A stretch of DNA of 17,941 nt, taken from JAMWZF01 sp041628615 (GTDB lineage: Bacteria; Pseudomonadota; Alphaproteobacteria; Rhodobacterales; Rhodobacteraceae). The stretch is taken from contig JBFKOW010000060.1 of the NCBI GenBank assembly GCA_041628615.1, positions 1 through 17,941 on the forward strand, given 5' to 3'. A program made the position numbers and the translations under genes. This document shows positions 8,153 through 15,751 of this stretch, piece by piece; positions within the stretch are counted from its first letter, which is position 1; the number at the start of each line of letters is the position of its first letter. A model generated the notes under the pieces. It was not told the origin of the DNA and made no database searches. It worked only from the letters and a program-made list of their open reading frames with translations.

Positions 8153-9212
8153 CGCTCTCCTCCGGCTTCTCGGCCGGTCGCCGATCCACGGCGAAGGGCA
8201 GCCCCGGCGGCGCGGCGCCGCCACCCATGTCATCATCCTCGACGGCACCCTGTCCACGCTGGAGGACGGCTGCGAGACCAATGCCGGGCTGCTCTACAAG
8301 CTGCTGAACGAGGTCGGCTTCAGCGCCAACCTCACGGTCTACTACGAGGCCGGCCTGCAATGGCGCAACTGGTCGCAGACCTGGGAAGTGGCGACCGGCA
8401 AGGGGATCAACAGCCAGATCCAGCGGGCGTACGGGGTGCTCGCGTCGCGCTACCGGGAGGGCGACACGATCGTGCTCGCCGGCTATTCGCGGGGCGCCTA
8501 CGCGGTGCGGTCGCTGGCCGGGATGATCGACACGGTGGGGCTCGTGCGGGACACCGACGCCACGGTTCGGGCGATCCGCACCGCCTACCAGCATTACCGC
8601 GCCGGCGGCACCAGTCCCGCAGCGGACGCGTTCCGCCGGCAGTATTGCCACTGGTCGGTCGAGATCGAGGCGGTCGCGGTCTGGGACACCGTCAAGTCGC
8701 TGGGCAACCGGCTGCCGCTGTTCTGGCGCTGGGCGGACGAGGTGAACGCGTTTCACAACCACGATCTCGGGCGCAGCATCCGGCACGGGTTCCACGCGCT
8801 GGCGCTGGACGAGACCCGCGAGGTCTATGCCCCGGTGCTCTGGACCTCGCGGCCGCGCAGCCGGATCGAGCAGGTCTGGTTCCGCGGTACCCATTCCGAT
8901 ATCGGCGGGCAGCTTTCGGGGCGGCACGAATGCCGGCCGCTGTCGAACATCCCGCTGGTCTGGATGCTGGACCGGCTGGAAGGCTGCGGCCTGCCGCTGC
9001 CCGAGGGCTGGCGGGCGCGCTTCCCCTGCGACCCCGACGCGCCATCGACCGGGCTCTGGACCGGATGGGGCAAGCTGTTCCTGCTGCGCAAGCCCCGGGT
9101 GGTGGGCCAGGACCCGTCCGAGCGGATCCACGAAACCGCCCTGCGCGGGGCCCATGCGCAGCGGGGGCGCCCGGCGTCGTCGTCGGGGGCGTCGTCGGGC
9201 GCGGGCGGCTAG
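8139..9212 (+). CDS. DUF2235 alpha/beta hydrolase (Tle1-like fold)
   Basis: 357 aa. It has the DUF2235 layout: an N-terminal strand HVIILDGTLST with a conserved Asp, nucleophile S117 in LAGYSRGAYAVR, D183 in AVWDTVKSLG, and H252 in WFRGTHSDIGGQ, giving a complete Ser-Asp-His triad. This family includes the Tle1 phospholipase effectors of type VI secretion, but most chromosomal members are uncharacterised hydrolases. No immunity, VgrG or secretion gene is nearby and no signal peptide is seen, so a housekeeping or unknown hydrolase role is more likely. The start is GTG with AGAAGGG about 6 nt upstream; it overlaps the end of the molybdopterin gene by 14 nt, so the two are co-translated. The C-terminal tail is Ser/Gly-rich. 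It converges on metF with an 18-nt gap. Confidence 0.88.
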   Translation: MGLRSALLRLLGRSPIHGEGQPRRRGAATHVIILDGTLSTLEDGCETNAGLLYKLLNEVGFSANLTVYYEAGLQWRNWSQTWEVATGKGINSQIQRAYGVLASRYREGDTIVLAGYSRGAYAVRSLAGMIDTVGLVRDTDATVRAIRTAYQHYRAGGTSPAADAFRRQYCHWSVEIEAVAVWDTVKSLGNRLPLFWRWADEVNAFHNHDLGRSIRHGFHALALDETREVYAPVLWTSRPRSRIEQVWFRGTHSDIGGQLSGRHECRPLSNIPLVWMLDRLEGCGLPLPEGWRARFPCDPDAPSTGLWTGWGKLFLLRKPRVVGQDPSERIHETALRGAHAQRGRPASSSGASSGAGG

Positions 9213-9230
9213 GCAGGCCCCGGGGGGCGG

Positions 9231-10097
9231 TCAGGCCACGTCGCGCAGGTCGAGCCGCGGCGTGATTCCCAGCGCGTGGCACACGTCCCGGGTCAGCTCG
9301 GGCCGGTTCAGGGTGTAGAAGTGAAGGTGCTCCACCCCGCCCGCGATCAGGTCGTCGCAGAGTTCGGCCGCGATGGCGGTGGCGAAGAGATCGGCGGTGC
9401 CGTCGCGGGTCGCATGGGCAAAGCCGTCCTGCACGACCTGCGGGATCGAGGTGCCGCAGGCGGCGGCGAAGCGCTGCACCCCGGCCCAGTTCTCGACCGG
9501 CAGGATGCCGGGAACGATCGGCGCGGTGATCCCCGCCTTCTCGCAGGCGTCGCGGAACCGGAAGAAGGTCTCGGCCTCGAAGAAGAACTGGGTGATCGCC
9601 TCGGCCGCGCCGGCGTCGATCTTGCGCTTCAGCCAGTCGATGTCGGCGGCCTGGTCAGCTCCCTCGGGATGCTTCTCGGGGTAGGCGCCGACCCGCAGGG
9701 TGAAACGGCCGGTTTCCGCCAGCGCCGCGATCAGCTCGACCGACGAGGCGAAGCCCTCGGGATGCGGCCGGAAGGCGCCGGCGCCCTTCGGCGGATCGCC
9801 GCGCAAGGCCACGAGGTCGGTGACCCCCTCGGCGGCGTAGGTCTCGGCCAGGTCCATGATCTCGGCCCGCGAGGCGTCGACGCAGGTCAGGTGCGCGGCG
9901 ACCCGGAGCCCCGAGGTCTTGTGGATCGTCGTGACGGCCTCGTGGGTGAGCTTGCGGGTGGTGCCGCCGGCGCCGTAGGTCACCGAGACATAGCTCGGGG
10001 ACAGCGGGGCGAGGGTGTGCACGCAGTCCCAGAGGCGGAACGACGCCTCCAGCGACTTCGGCGGGAAGAACTCGAACGAGACGGTGGGACGGGGCAT
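9231..10097 (-). CDS. metF: Methylenetetrahydrofolate reductase
   Basis: 288 aa, usual length for bacterial MetF. The cytoplasmic FAD enzyme reduces 5,10-methylene-THF to 5-methyl-THF, the methyl donor for methionine synthesis. Family marks are FEFFPPK near the N-terminus (containing the catalytic Glu), SVTYGAGGTTR, LRGDPP, ITQFFFE and VPGILPV, and HFYTLNRPEL at the C-terminus. I use the ATG at 10097 (MPRPTVSFEFF), which matches the family N-terminus; an open frame extends to 10136 but would run into the inverted repeat. A GGAG motif lies about 10 nt upstream of the ATG. It is divergent from metR, the usual arrangement for regulation by MetR with homocysteine as coinducer. Confidence 0.97.
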   Translation of the reverse strand: MPRPTVSFEFFPPKSLEASFRLWDCVHTLAPLSPSYVSVTYGAGGTTRKLTHEAVTTIHKTSGLRVAAHLTCVDASRAEIMDLAETYAAEGVTDLVALRGDPPKGAGAFRPHPEGFASSVELIAALAETGRFTLRVGAYPEKHPEGADQAADIDWLKRKIDAGAAEAITQFFFEAETFFRFRDACEKAGITAPIVPGILPVENWAGVQRFAAACGTSIPQVVQDGFAHATRDGTADLFATAIAAELCDDLIAGGVEHLHFYTLNRPELTRDVCHALGITPRLDLRDVA

Positions 10098-10127
10098 GTC
10101 AGGGTGCTCCAGCGAGGAATTGCCGCC

Positions 10128-10160
10128 TTGTCTCACGCGGGGCCATGTGAGACAAACTCA
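10128..10160. promoter_or_regulatory. Inverted repeats between metF and metR, probable MetR operator
   Basis: Two overlapping symmetric elements lie in the 100-nt divergent gap. The first is a perfect 9-bp inverted repeat TTGTCTCAC (10128-10136) / GTGAGACAA (10147-10155) with a 10-nt spacer. The second is TGAG-N5-CTCA at 10148-10160, which fits the LysR-type T-N11-A box and has the same geometry as the E. coli MetR site TGAA-N5-TTCA. Shared use by both genes is inferred from position. Confidence 0.65.
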
Positions 10161-10197
10161 TAACTTTCACGACCAACATGAATCGGATCGAAGGTCG

Positions 10198-11103
10198 ATG
10201 CATATCGAGTTTCGCCACCTGCGCACCATCAAGGCGATCCACGACACCGGCGGACTGGCCCGGGCGGCGGACCAGTTGCACATCACCCAGTCGGCGCTGT
10301 CGCACCAGATCAAGGGGATCGAGGAACAGGCCGGGGTCGAACTGTTCGTGCGCCGGTCCAAGCCGCTGAAGCTCTCCGCCGCCGGATTGCGGCTGCTGGC
10401 CGCCGCCGAGGACATCCTGCCGCGGGTCGCGGCGCTGGAGGCCGAGTTCGCCGGGCTGGTCAAGGGCGCTGCCGGCCGCATGCACATCGCCATCGAGTGC
10501 CACGCCTGCTTCGAGTGGCTGTTCCCGGTGCTCGAGCAGTTCCGCAAGGCCTGGCCCGACGTGGACGTGGACATCCGGCCCGGCCTCGCCTTCGGCGCGA
10601 TGGAGGCGCTGCGCCGCGAGGAAATCGACCTCGTGGTCACGTCCGATCCCGAGGACCTGCCCGAGACGGATTTCTCGCCGCTGTTCGACTACGAACCGGT
10701 TTTCGTCGCCGCGGCGTCGCACCGGCTGGCCGACAAGTCCTTCGTCGAGGCGGAGGACTTCATCGGCGAGACGCTGATCACCTATCCGGTGGACCGGGTC
10801 CGGCTGGACGTGTTCAGCCAGTTGCTCCTCCCCGCCCGGGTCGAGCCGGCGGCGGTCCGGCAGGTCGAACTGACGGCGGTGATCCTGCTCCTCGTCGCCT
10901 CGGGGCGCGGCGTCGCGGTGCTGCCGGACTGGGTGGTGCGGCAGGTCCGGTTCAATTCCGACTACGTGACCCGGCGGCTGACCGCGCAGGGCATCACCCG
11001 CCGCCTGTTTGCCGCGACCCGGAGCGACGATACGGCAAAGCCCTTCGTGGCCCATCTCCTGCGCCTGGCCCGGCAGGAGGCGGTAAAGCTTCAGGCGGGG
11101 TGA
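10198..11103 (+). CDS. metR: LysR-family regulator, MetR-like
   Basis: 301 aa. It has a winged helix-turn-helix at about residues 18-45 (LARAADQLHITQSALSHQIK) and an effector-binding domain from ~90. The N-terminus MHIEFRHLRTIKAI and IECHACFEWLFPVLEQF are close to MetR. MetR activates methionine-synthesis genes and binds homocysteine. The ATG at 10198 has GAAGG 3-4 nt upstream; longer in-frame starts would overlap metF. Its divergence from metF and the T-N11-A box between them support the MetR assignment over a generic LysR call. Its last 110 nt are antisense to the end of the GGDEF-EAL gene. Confidence 0.93.
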   Translation: MHIEFRHLRTIKAIHDTGGLARAADQLHITQSALSHQIKGIEEQAGVELFVRRSKPLKLSAAGLRLLAAAEDILPRVAALEAEFAGLVKGAAGRMHIAIECHACFEWLFPVLEQFRKAWPDVDVDIRPGLAFGAMEALRREEIDLVVTSDPEDLPETDFSPLFDYEPVFVAAASHRLADKSFVEAEDFIGETLITYPVDRVRLDVFSQLLLPARVEPAAVRQVELTAVILLLVASGRGVAVLPDWVVRQVRFNSDYVTRRLTAQGITRRLFAATRSDDTAKPFVAHLLRLARQEAVKLQAG

Positions 11104-13075
11104 CCGGCCGCGTCGGCACCGCCGCGATCGGACCATGGGCGAGAAGGCGCATCTCGGTCTCGGCCAGCGGCAACGCCGCTCCGTAGCGGTAGCCCTGAGC
11201 GGTCGGGCAGCCCAGCGCCTTGAGCCGGGCCTCCTGGGCCCGGGTCTCGACCCCTTCCGCGACGACCGACACGCCGAGGCCGCGGGCGATCGAGATGAAG
11301 CCCTCCACCAGAACCGCCGCCGCGCCGTCGACGCAAAGCCCGGCGACGAAGCTTCGGTCGATCTTCAACTCGTCGAATTCCAGCTGGCGCAGGTGCTGAA
11401 ACGACGCGAACCCGGTGCCGAAATCGTCCAGCGAGATGAGCGCCCCCCGGCCGCGGAAGGCGGCGATCGAGTCCTGCAGCTGGCTGCCCGACCGGCTGAT
11501 CAGCACGTCCTCGGTGATCTCGAGGGTGAGGTTGGACATCGCGTCGGGCACGGTTTCGGCGAGGTCGATCAGCATCGCCCGGACGCCGCTGGTGGCAAGC
11601 GCCGCCTCGGGCAGGTTGAGCGCGACCCGCCCCGCGCCCAGACCTGCGGCGCGCAGCCGGGCGAGATCGCCGATCACCTGCACCGCCATCGATTCCACCA
11701 GTTCCCGGTGCAGGCCCAGTTCGTCGATCTGCGGCAGGAAGCTGTCGGGCATCTCGATCCGCCCGTCGGGCCGCCTCCACCGGGCAAGGGCCTCGAAGCC
11801 GATGATCCGGCCGGTGGCGAGCGACACCTTGGGCTGGTAGTGCGGCCGGATCTCGCCCTCGGACAGGGCGCGCAGCAACCGGCGCTTGTCGTCGAGGCTG
11901 AGCCGCGGCGCGAAACTCTCGTCGAACACGGCGATCCCTTCGGCGGCGGCGGACTTGGCCCGATACATCGCCTGGTCGGCCTCGGCGATCAGCCGCTGGG
12001 CGTCCCGGTCGCCGGGCCGGGCGAGGGCGACGCCGACGCTGGCCCCGACGCCGAGGTCGATGCCGCCATGCTCGATCGTGCGTTCCAGTTCGCGGACGAC
12101 GCAGCGGCCCATCGCCAGCGCCGTCTCGCGGTCGGGCACGTCGGGACGGGCCAGCGCGAACTCGTCGCCGCCGATCCGCGCCGCGATGCCGCGTTCGCCG
12201 GCCAGCCGGGTCAGCCGGGCCGAGATCTCGCGCAGGACATGGTCGCCGGCGGAGTGCCCGTAGCTGTCGTTGATCGGCTTGAAGCCGTCGAGGTCGATCA
12301 CCATGACCGCCGAGGACCCCCCGCCCCGGTGCGCCGCCTGCATCCGGACGAAGTCCGCCTCGAAGGCGGGCCGGTTCGGCAGCCCGGTCAGGGAATCGTG
12401 CCGCGCCAGCCGCTCCAGTTCGCGCAGCCGCGCCTGCGCCTCGTCCCGGGCGCGGTCGAGCGCCGCGAGGGTGTCGCGCTGCATCGTCATGGTCTGAACG
12501 GTGTTGGAGGCATAGACCGCCACGAAGGCCACCAGCAGCCACCAGTCCCGCAGCGGTGCCGGAGCGTGCTCGACATGGGCGGCCACGGCAATCGTGACCA
12601 GCAGGGCGAGATAGCAGGGGATCACCTGGCTCCGGTTGTAGATCGGCATCGCGACGAAGGTGTTCGTGATGTGGACCAGCACGCCGTAGATCCAGGTCAG
12701 CGCCGCGATCGTCATCGGCAGGGACGGGACCGAGGCCAGCACCACCGATGGCGCGCAGAACGCGAAGGTGGACAGCGAATTGTTGATCCAGTTGGCCAGC
12801 ACCAGCCGCGTCGACAGTTCCCGTTCGGTGCCGAGGGACCGGAAATGCCGGTAGATCAGCACGAAGAGGCTTTCGCTCGCGACGATCACGGCGCCCACGG
12901 CCAGGGCCGCCCCGACCCGGTCGGCATAGACCATCAGCCCGACCATCAGCGTCGTGACCGCCAGCCGCTTCGGCAGGTCCCGCCACGTGACGTGGATGAT
13001 GATCCGCGCCTCGTGGCGCAGCCTGTCTGCCAGCCGATCCCGCAAGGCGCGTTTCCCGTCGTTCGTGACCTGCAC
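10994..13075 (-). CDS. Membrane GGDEF-EAL protein (cyclic-di-GMP turnover)
   Basis: 693 aa. About six hydrophobic segments fill residues ~36-195 (an integral-membrane sensor I do not match to a named MASE domain), followed by a short coiled coil (~198-225). The GGDEF domain (~225-385) has an intact RIGGDEF at 302-306. The EAL domain (~400-645) has FEALARW (E428), LEITED (E519), SLDDFGTG (D550-D551), LKIDRSF (K571) and AEGVET (E607), so both the diguanylate cyclase and phosphodiesterase sites look intact. The RxxD inhibitory site is absent: the four residues five positions before GGDEF are GERG. The C-terminal ~45 residues are Pro/Gly/Arg-rich and read antisense to metR; no earlier stop exists. 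The start is GTG with only a weak ribosome binding site, so the exact N-terminus is uncertain. Confidence 0.93.
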   Translation of the reverse strand: MQVTNDGKRALRDRLADRLRHEARIIIHVTWRDLPKRLAVTTLMVGLMVYADRVGAALAVGAVIVASESLFVLIYRHFRSLGTERELSTRLVLANWINNSLSTFAFCAPSVVLASVPSLPMTIAALTWIYGVLVHITNTFVAMPIYNRSQVIPCYLALLVTIAVAAHVEHAPAPLRDWWLLVAFVAVYASNTVQTMTMQRDTLAALDRARDEAQARLRELERLARHDSLTGLPNRPAFEADFVRMQAAHRGGGSSAVMVIDLDGFKPINDSYGHSAGDHVLREISARLTRLAGERGIAARIGGDEFALARPDVPDRETALAMGRCVVRELERTIEHGGIDLGVGASVGVALARPGDRDAQRLIAEADQAMYRAKSAAAEGIAVFDESFAPRLSLDDKRRLLRALSEGEIRPHYQPKVSLATGRIIGFEALARWRRPDGRIEMPDSFLPQIDELGLHRELVESMAVQVIGDLARLRAAGLGAGRVALNLPEAALATSGVRAMLIDLAETVPDAMSNLTLEITEDVLISRSGSQLQDSIAAFRGRGALISLDDFGTGFASFQHLRQLEFDELKIDRSFVAGLCVDGAAAVLVEGFISIARGLGVSVVAEGVETRAQEARLKALGCPTAQGYRYGAALPLAETEMRLLAHGPIAAVPTRPVTPPEALPPPAGPGAGDGPRRALPYRRSGSRQTGGG

Positions 13076-13125
13076 GCCCCAGATAGGGGGTGAGCCGACA
13101 AGAATGCGTTAAGCCGCCTCCGGAC

Positions 13126-13154
13126 TTGCCGGCGGCCCGCGGGACTCCTATACG
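13126..13154 (+). promoter_or_regulatory. Likely promoter of the inositol monophosphatase gene
   Basis: TTGCCG and TATACG (4 of 6 matches each to the sigma-70 boxes) are spaced by exactly 17 nt, ending 34 nt before the ATG. It lies in the 113-nt divergent gap with the GGDEF-EAL gene. Confidence 0.5.
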
Positions 13155-13188
13155 GCCCGCCTGTCCCCTCGATCCCGGAGCTGCCCCG

Positions 13189-13977
13189 ATGGCGATGAGC
13201 GCGAATCTCAACGTGATGCTGAAAACGGCACGGCGTGCCGGCCGCGGGCTCCTGAAGGATTTCGGCGAAGTCGAGAACCTGCAGGTCTCCAAGAAGGGGC
13301 CGGCCGACTTCGTGAGCCGCGCCGACCGCGCCGCCGAGGAACTGATCCGGGAGGCGCTGATGCAGGCGCGCCCGACCTACGGGTTCCTCGGCGAGGAGGG
13401 CGGCGAGATCGAGGGCGAGGATCCGACCCGGCGCTGGATCGTCGATCCGCTGGACGGCACCACCAACTTCCTGCACGGCATGCCGCACTGGGCGGTGTCC
13501 ATCGCGCTGGAACACAAGGGCCAGATCGTCGCCGGCGTGATCCACGACCCGGTCAAGGACGAGACCTACTTCGCCGAGAAGGGCGAGGGGGCCTGGATGA
13601 ACGACCGCCGGCTCCGGGTCTCGGGCCGGTCGAAGCTCAACGAGTGCTGCTTCGCCACCGGCATCCCCTTCGCCGGCAAGGAGGGTCTGCCGGCGATTCT
13701 GCAGGACCTGGCCCGACTGATGCCGGTCTGCGCCGGGGTGCGGCGCTGGGGCTCGGCGGCGCTCGATCTCGCCTATGTGGCTGCGGGCCGATACGACGGA
13801 TACTGGGAACGGGGCCTGCATCGCTGGGACCTGGCCGCGGGGCTCGTGATCCTGCGCGAGGCGGGCGGCATGGTCGAACCGATCCTCCCCGTAGAGGACA
13901 GCGACGACGACAGCAGCATCGTCTGCGCCAACAGCGCGGTGTTCGACAAGTTCGCCGCGATCATCCGCAACGCCTGA
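13189..13977 (+). CDS. suhB: Inositol monophosphatase family protein (SuhB type)
   Basis: 262 aa, the usual length. It is a magnesium-dependent phosphatase of the lithium-sensitive superfamily that cleaves inositol-1-phosphate and related sugar or nucleotide phosphates in the cytoplasm. Metal-binding motifs are complete: GEEGG (68-72), DPLDGTTNF (86-94) and HRWDLAAG with D214. The start ATG-GCG-ATG has GGAG about 9 nt upstream; the second ATG at 13195 is an alternative. In E. coli SuhB also acts in rRNA transcription antitermination, which cannot be judged here. It ends 22 nt from the convergent VOC gene, and the gap holds only a short GC-rich palindrome without a T-run. Confidence 0.94.
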   Translation: MAMSANLNVMLKTARRAGRGLLKDFGEVENLQVSKKGPADFVSRADRAAEELIREALMQARPTYGFLGEEGGEIEGEDPTRRWIVDPLDGTTNFLHGMPHWAVSIALEHKGQIVAGVIHDPVKDETYFAEKGEGAWMNDRRLRVSGRSKLNECCFATGIPFAGKEGLPAILQDLARLMPVCAGVRRWGSAALDLAYVAAGRYDGYWERGLHRWDLAAGLVILREAGGMVEPILPVEDSDDDSSIVCANSAVFDKFAAIIRNA

Positions 13978-13999
13978 CCCGCCCCCCGGGGGCCGCCGG

Positions 14000-14389
14000 T
14001 CAGAGCGGCGCGAAGAGGTCGACCTGGTAGCCGTCGGGGTCCGCCACGGTGGCGTAGCGCTGGCCCCAGAACGCGTCCCACGGCGCGGCGACGACGGTGA
14101 ACCCGGCCGCCCGGACCGCCTCGGCCGCGGCATCGACGGCGGCCGGGTCGGCGCAGCGCAGTCCGAATCCGGCATGGGTCGCGGGGCGCGGCGGCGCGCC
14201 GGTCAGTTCCTCGATGAGATCGGCGGCGTCGATCATGAGCCGGACCGCGCCCGGCGGTGTCTCGGCCTCGATGTGCCGGTCGTCGGGGCCGGGATCGGCG
14301 AAGCGGAAACCGAGGCAGCGATAGAAGGCGACGCTGCGCGCCGGGTCGGTCGCGCTGACGGCGACGCAGTCGATCACCGGGCTCACCAT
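14000..14389 (-). CDS. VOC-family protein (glyoxalase/bleomycin-resistance fold)
   Basis: 129 aa, one complete vicinal-oxygen-chelate domain built from two beta-alpha-beta-beta-beta units. The first begins IDCVAVSATDPARSVAFYRCLGF and the second HAGFGLRCADPAAVDAA; it ends with the typical FWGQRYATVADPDGYQVDLF. Where many members have a metal-binding Glu in YxxELF, this one has Asp. Substrate unknown: such proteins range from glyoxalases to antibiotic-binding proteins. It overlaps the end of the rhomboid gene by 7 nt (ATGGTGA), so it is the second gene of a two-gene operon and is probably translated by coupling. Confidence 0.9.
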   Translation of the reverse strand: MVSPVIDCVAVSATDPARSVAFYRCLGFRFADPGPDDRHIEAETPPGAVRLMIDAADLIEELTGAPPRPATHAGFGLRCADPAAVDAAAEAVRAAGFTVVAAPWDAFWGQRYATVADPDGYQVDLFAPL

Positions 14390-15156
14390 GGCCGCTTCCC
14401 GCTCCTGCCGCCGCTACGCCTGACAGCCGGGATCCGGCTCCGGTTGATCCGCTCGTACTCGGCATCGGGATGCGGCGGGTGGCCTTCTGTCCGGCGCCAG
14501 AAGCGGGGACCGCCCTCGCCCAGCCAGACCGGGATGGTCAGGGCGAGCCCGACGAAGAAACCGCCCAGATGCGCGAAATAGGCCACCCCCGGGGCGCCGG
14601 ACGCCGCGCTGAAGCCGCCGACGACCTGGAAGACCAGCCACAGGCCGAGCAAGATCCAGGCCGGGATCGGGAAGATCCGGACGTACACGAAGAAGATGAC
14701 GAGGGTGTCGACCCGCGCCTTCGGGAACAGCAGCAGGTAGCCGCCCATCACCCCGGCGACGGCCCCCGACGCGCCGATCATCGGCACCGCGCTGGCGGGC
14801 TCGAAGGCATACTGGGCCAGCGCCGCGCCCAGCCCGCTCAGCAGGTAGAACAGCGCGAAACCGGCATGGCCCATCTCGTCTTCCATGTTGTCGCCGTAGA
14901 TCCACAGGATCAGCATGTTGCCCGCGAGATGTATGATGCCGCCATGCAGGAACATGTGCGTGAACAGGCCCTGGTAGCCTTCGCCCTGGCTGATGAAGTA
15001 GGGCACCATCGCGTAGTCGGAGTAGAATCGGTTCAGCATCCCCGATGGCTGCACCACGCCGATGTCGTAGAGCCAGACAAGCACGTTGACCGCGATCAGT
15101 GCGATCACGACGTAGGGTGTCCGCCGCGAGCGGTTGTGGTCTCGGATCGGGAACAT
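14383..15156 (-). CDS. Rhomboid-family intramembrane serine protease
   Basis: 257 aa, integral inner-membrane protein with about six to seven hydrophobic segments. The catalytic dyad is visible: Ser in MIGASGAVAGVMGGY and His in YFAHLGGFFVGL. The supporting HLAGNMLILW motif (with the conserved Asn) and the loop FTHMFLHGG are also present, so it should be active. Rhomboids cleave transmembrane segments of other proteins; the substrate is unknown here. The C-terminal ~45 residues are charged and cytoplasmic. The start ATG (MFPIRDHNRSRR) matches alphaproteobacterial rhomboids, although the ribosome binding site is weak. Confidence 0.95.
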   Translation of the reverse strand: MFPIRDHNRSRRTPYVVIALIAVNVLVWLYDIGVVQPSGMLNRFYSDYAMVPYFISQGEGYQGLFTHMFLHGGIIHLAGNMLILWIYGDNMEDEMGHAGFALFYLLSGLGAALAQYAFEPASAVPMIGASGAVAGVMGGYLLLFPKARVDTLVIFFVYVRIFPIPAWILLGLWLVFQVVGGFSAASGAPGVAYFAHLGGFFVGLALTIPVWLGEGGPRFWRRTEGHPPHPDAEYERINRSRIPAVRRSGGRSGKRPW

Positions 15157-15161
15157 GTCCC

Positions 15162-15190
15162 GACAATGGACCTGCGGGCCGGGGCGTCAA
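15162..15190 (-). promoter_or_regulatory. Possible promoter of the rhomboid-VOC operon
   Basis: On the minus strand TTGACG (5 of 6) is followed after 16-17 nt by CATTGT/ATTGTC. The -10 box ends only 5-6 nt before the rhomboid ATG, so the transcript would start at or next to the start codon, which fits the lack of a good ribosome binding site. Confidence 0.35.
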
Positions 15191-15212
15191 GCGCGAAGCG
15201 TGCCGGGCGCAC

Positions 15213-15739
15213 CGCATGTTCGGGCAGGGCGGTGATATCCGCGATCATCGCGTTCGGGCCGCCGGTCGTGCCGGGTGGCGAGGTCGTGCAGCCAGTCGAT
15301 CACCGGGCCGCAGCGTTGCCGTGGGCCTGCACCACGACGCCGGTTGCGTCCCGGCCGGCCAGCCCCGGATCGGCCAGCACCCTCTCGATCACGTCGAGCG
15401 ACACAGACAGCCGGTCGGCCTCCTCGGCGTCGATGTCGAACCCGATCCCGGCCGGGCCTTGCGTCGCGGGCCGCGCGATAGCGGGGATCGCGCCGGAATG
15501 GCTCAGGTGACAGGCCCGCGCCGCCTCGCCCAGCATGTCGCCGGAATGGGTTTAGCCCTGCGCCGTCATCCCGTCGGCCCGCCTCATCGCGCCGTCGATG
15601 GTTTCGCCCGTCACGTACTGACGGCCCAGCTCCCTCGGCGCCAGCGCCACGGCGGCCCGGCGTTTTGCTCGTCGGGCACCTCGCCGGTCAGCATCATCGC
15701 CCAGGGCGCGGCAGTGACCAGCGGCGAGGCGGAATGGCC
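15213..15739 (-). pseudogene. putA: Remnant of putA (proline dehydrogenase / P5C dehydrogenase)
   Basis: Pieces of the bifunctional PutA protein appear in the right order but in changing frames. From upstream to downstream they are: HSASPLVTAAPWAMMLTGEV (15680-15739); LGRQYVTGETIDGAMRRADG (about 15560-15620, another frame), closed by a TAA; then DMLGEAARA (about 15505-15535) and, after a deletion, GIGFDIDAEEADRLSVSLDV from the PRODH barrel, closed by TGA at 15300; then VIDWLHDLATR in a shifted frame (15270-15303); then TGGPNAMIADITALPE from the P5CDH domain (15213-15266). Intact PutA of this type has over 1100 residues, so about 85% is gone, including the PRODH active site and nearly all of the P5CDH domain. 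It cannot make a functional enzyme. Family recognition is from remembered motifs, not alignment. Confidence 0.8.
15491..15549. repeat. Short direct repeat inside the putA remnant
   Basis: The 11-mer CGCCGGAATGG occurs at 15491-15501 and again at 15539-15549; a related GCGGAATGG lies at 15729-15737. They may mark slippage or deletion endpoints, or may be chance in this base composition. Confidence 0.35.
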
Positions 15740-15751
15740 CGGATGCCGACC

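Noticed and set aside
11091..13292. 733-aa minus-strand frame, and a 652-aa plus-strand frame at 11135-13093, over the GGDEF-EAL gene
   Set aside because: Both are alternative frames of a gene with intact GGDEF and EAL motifs.
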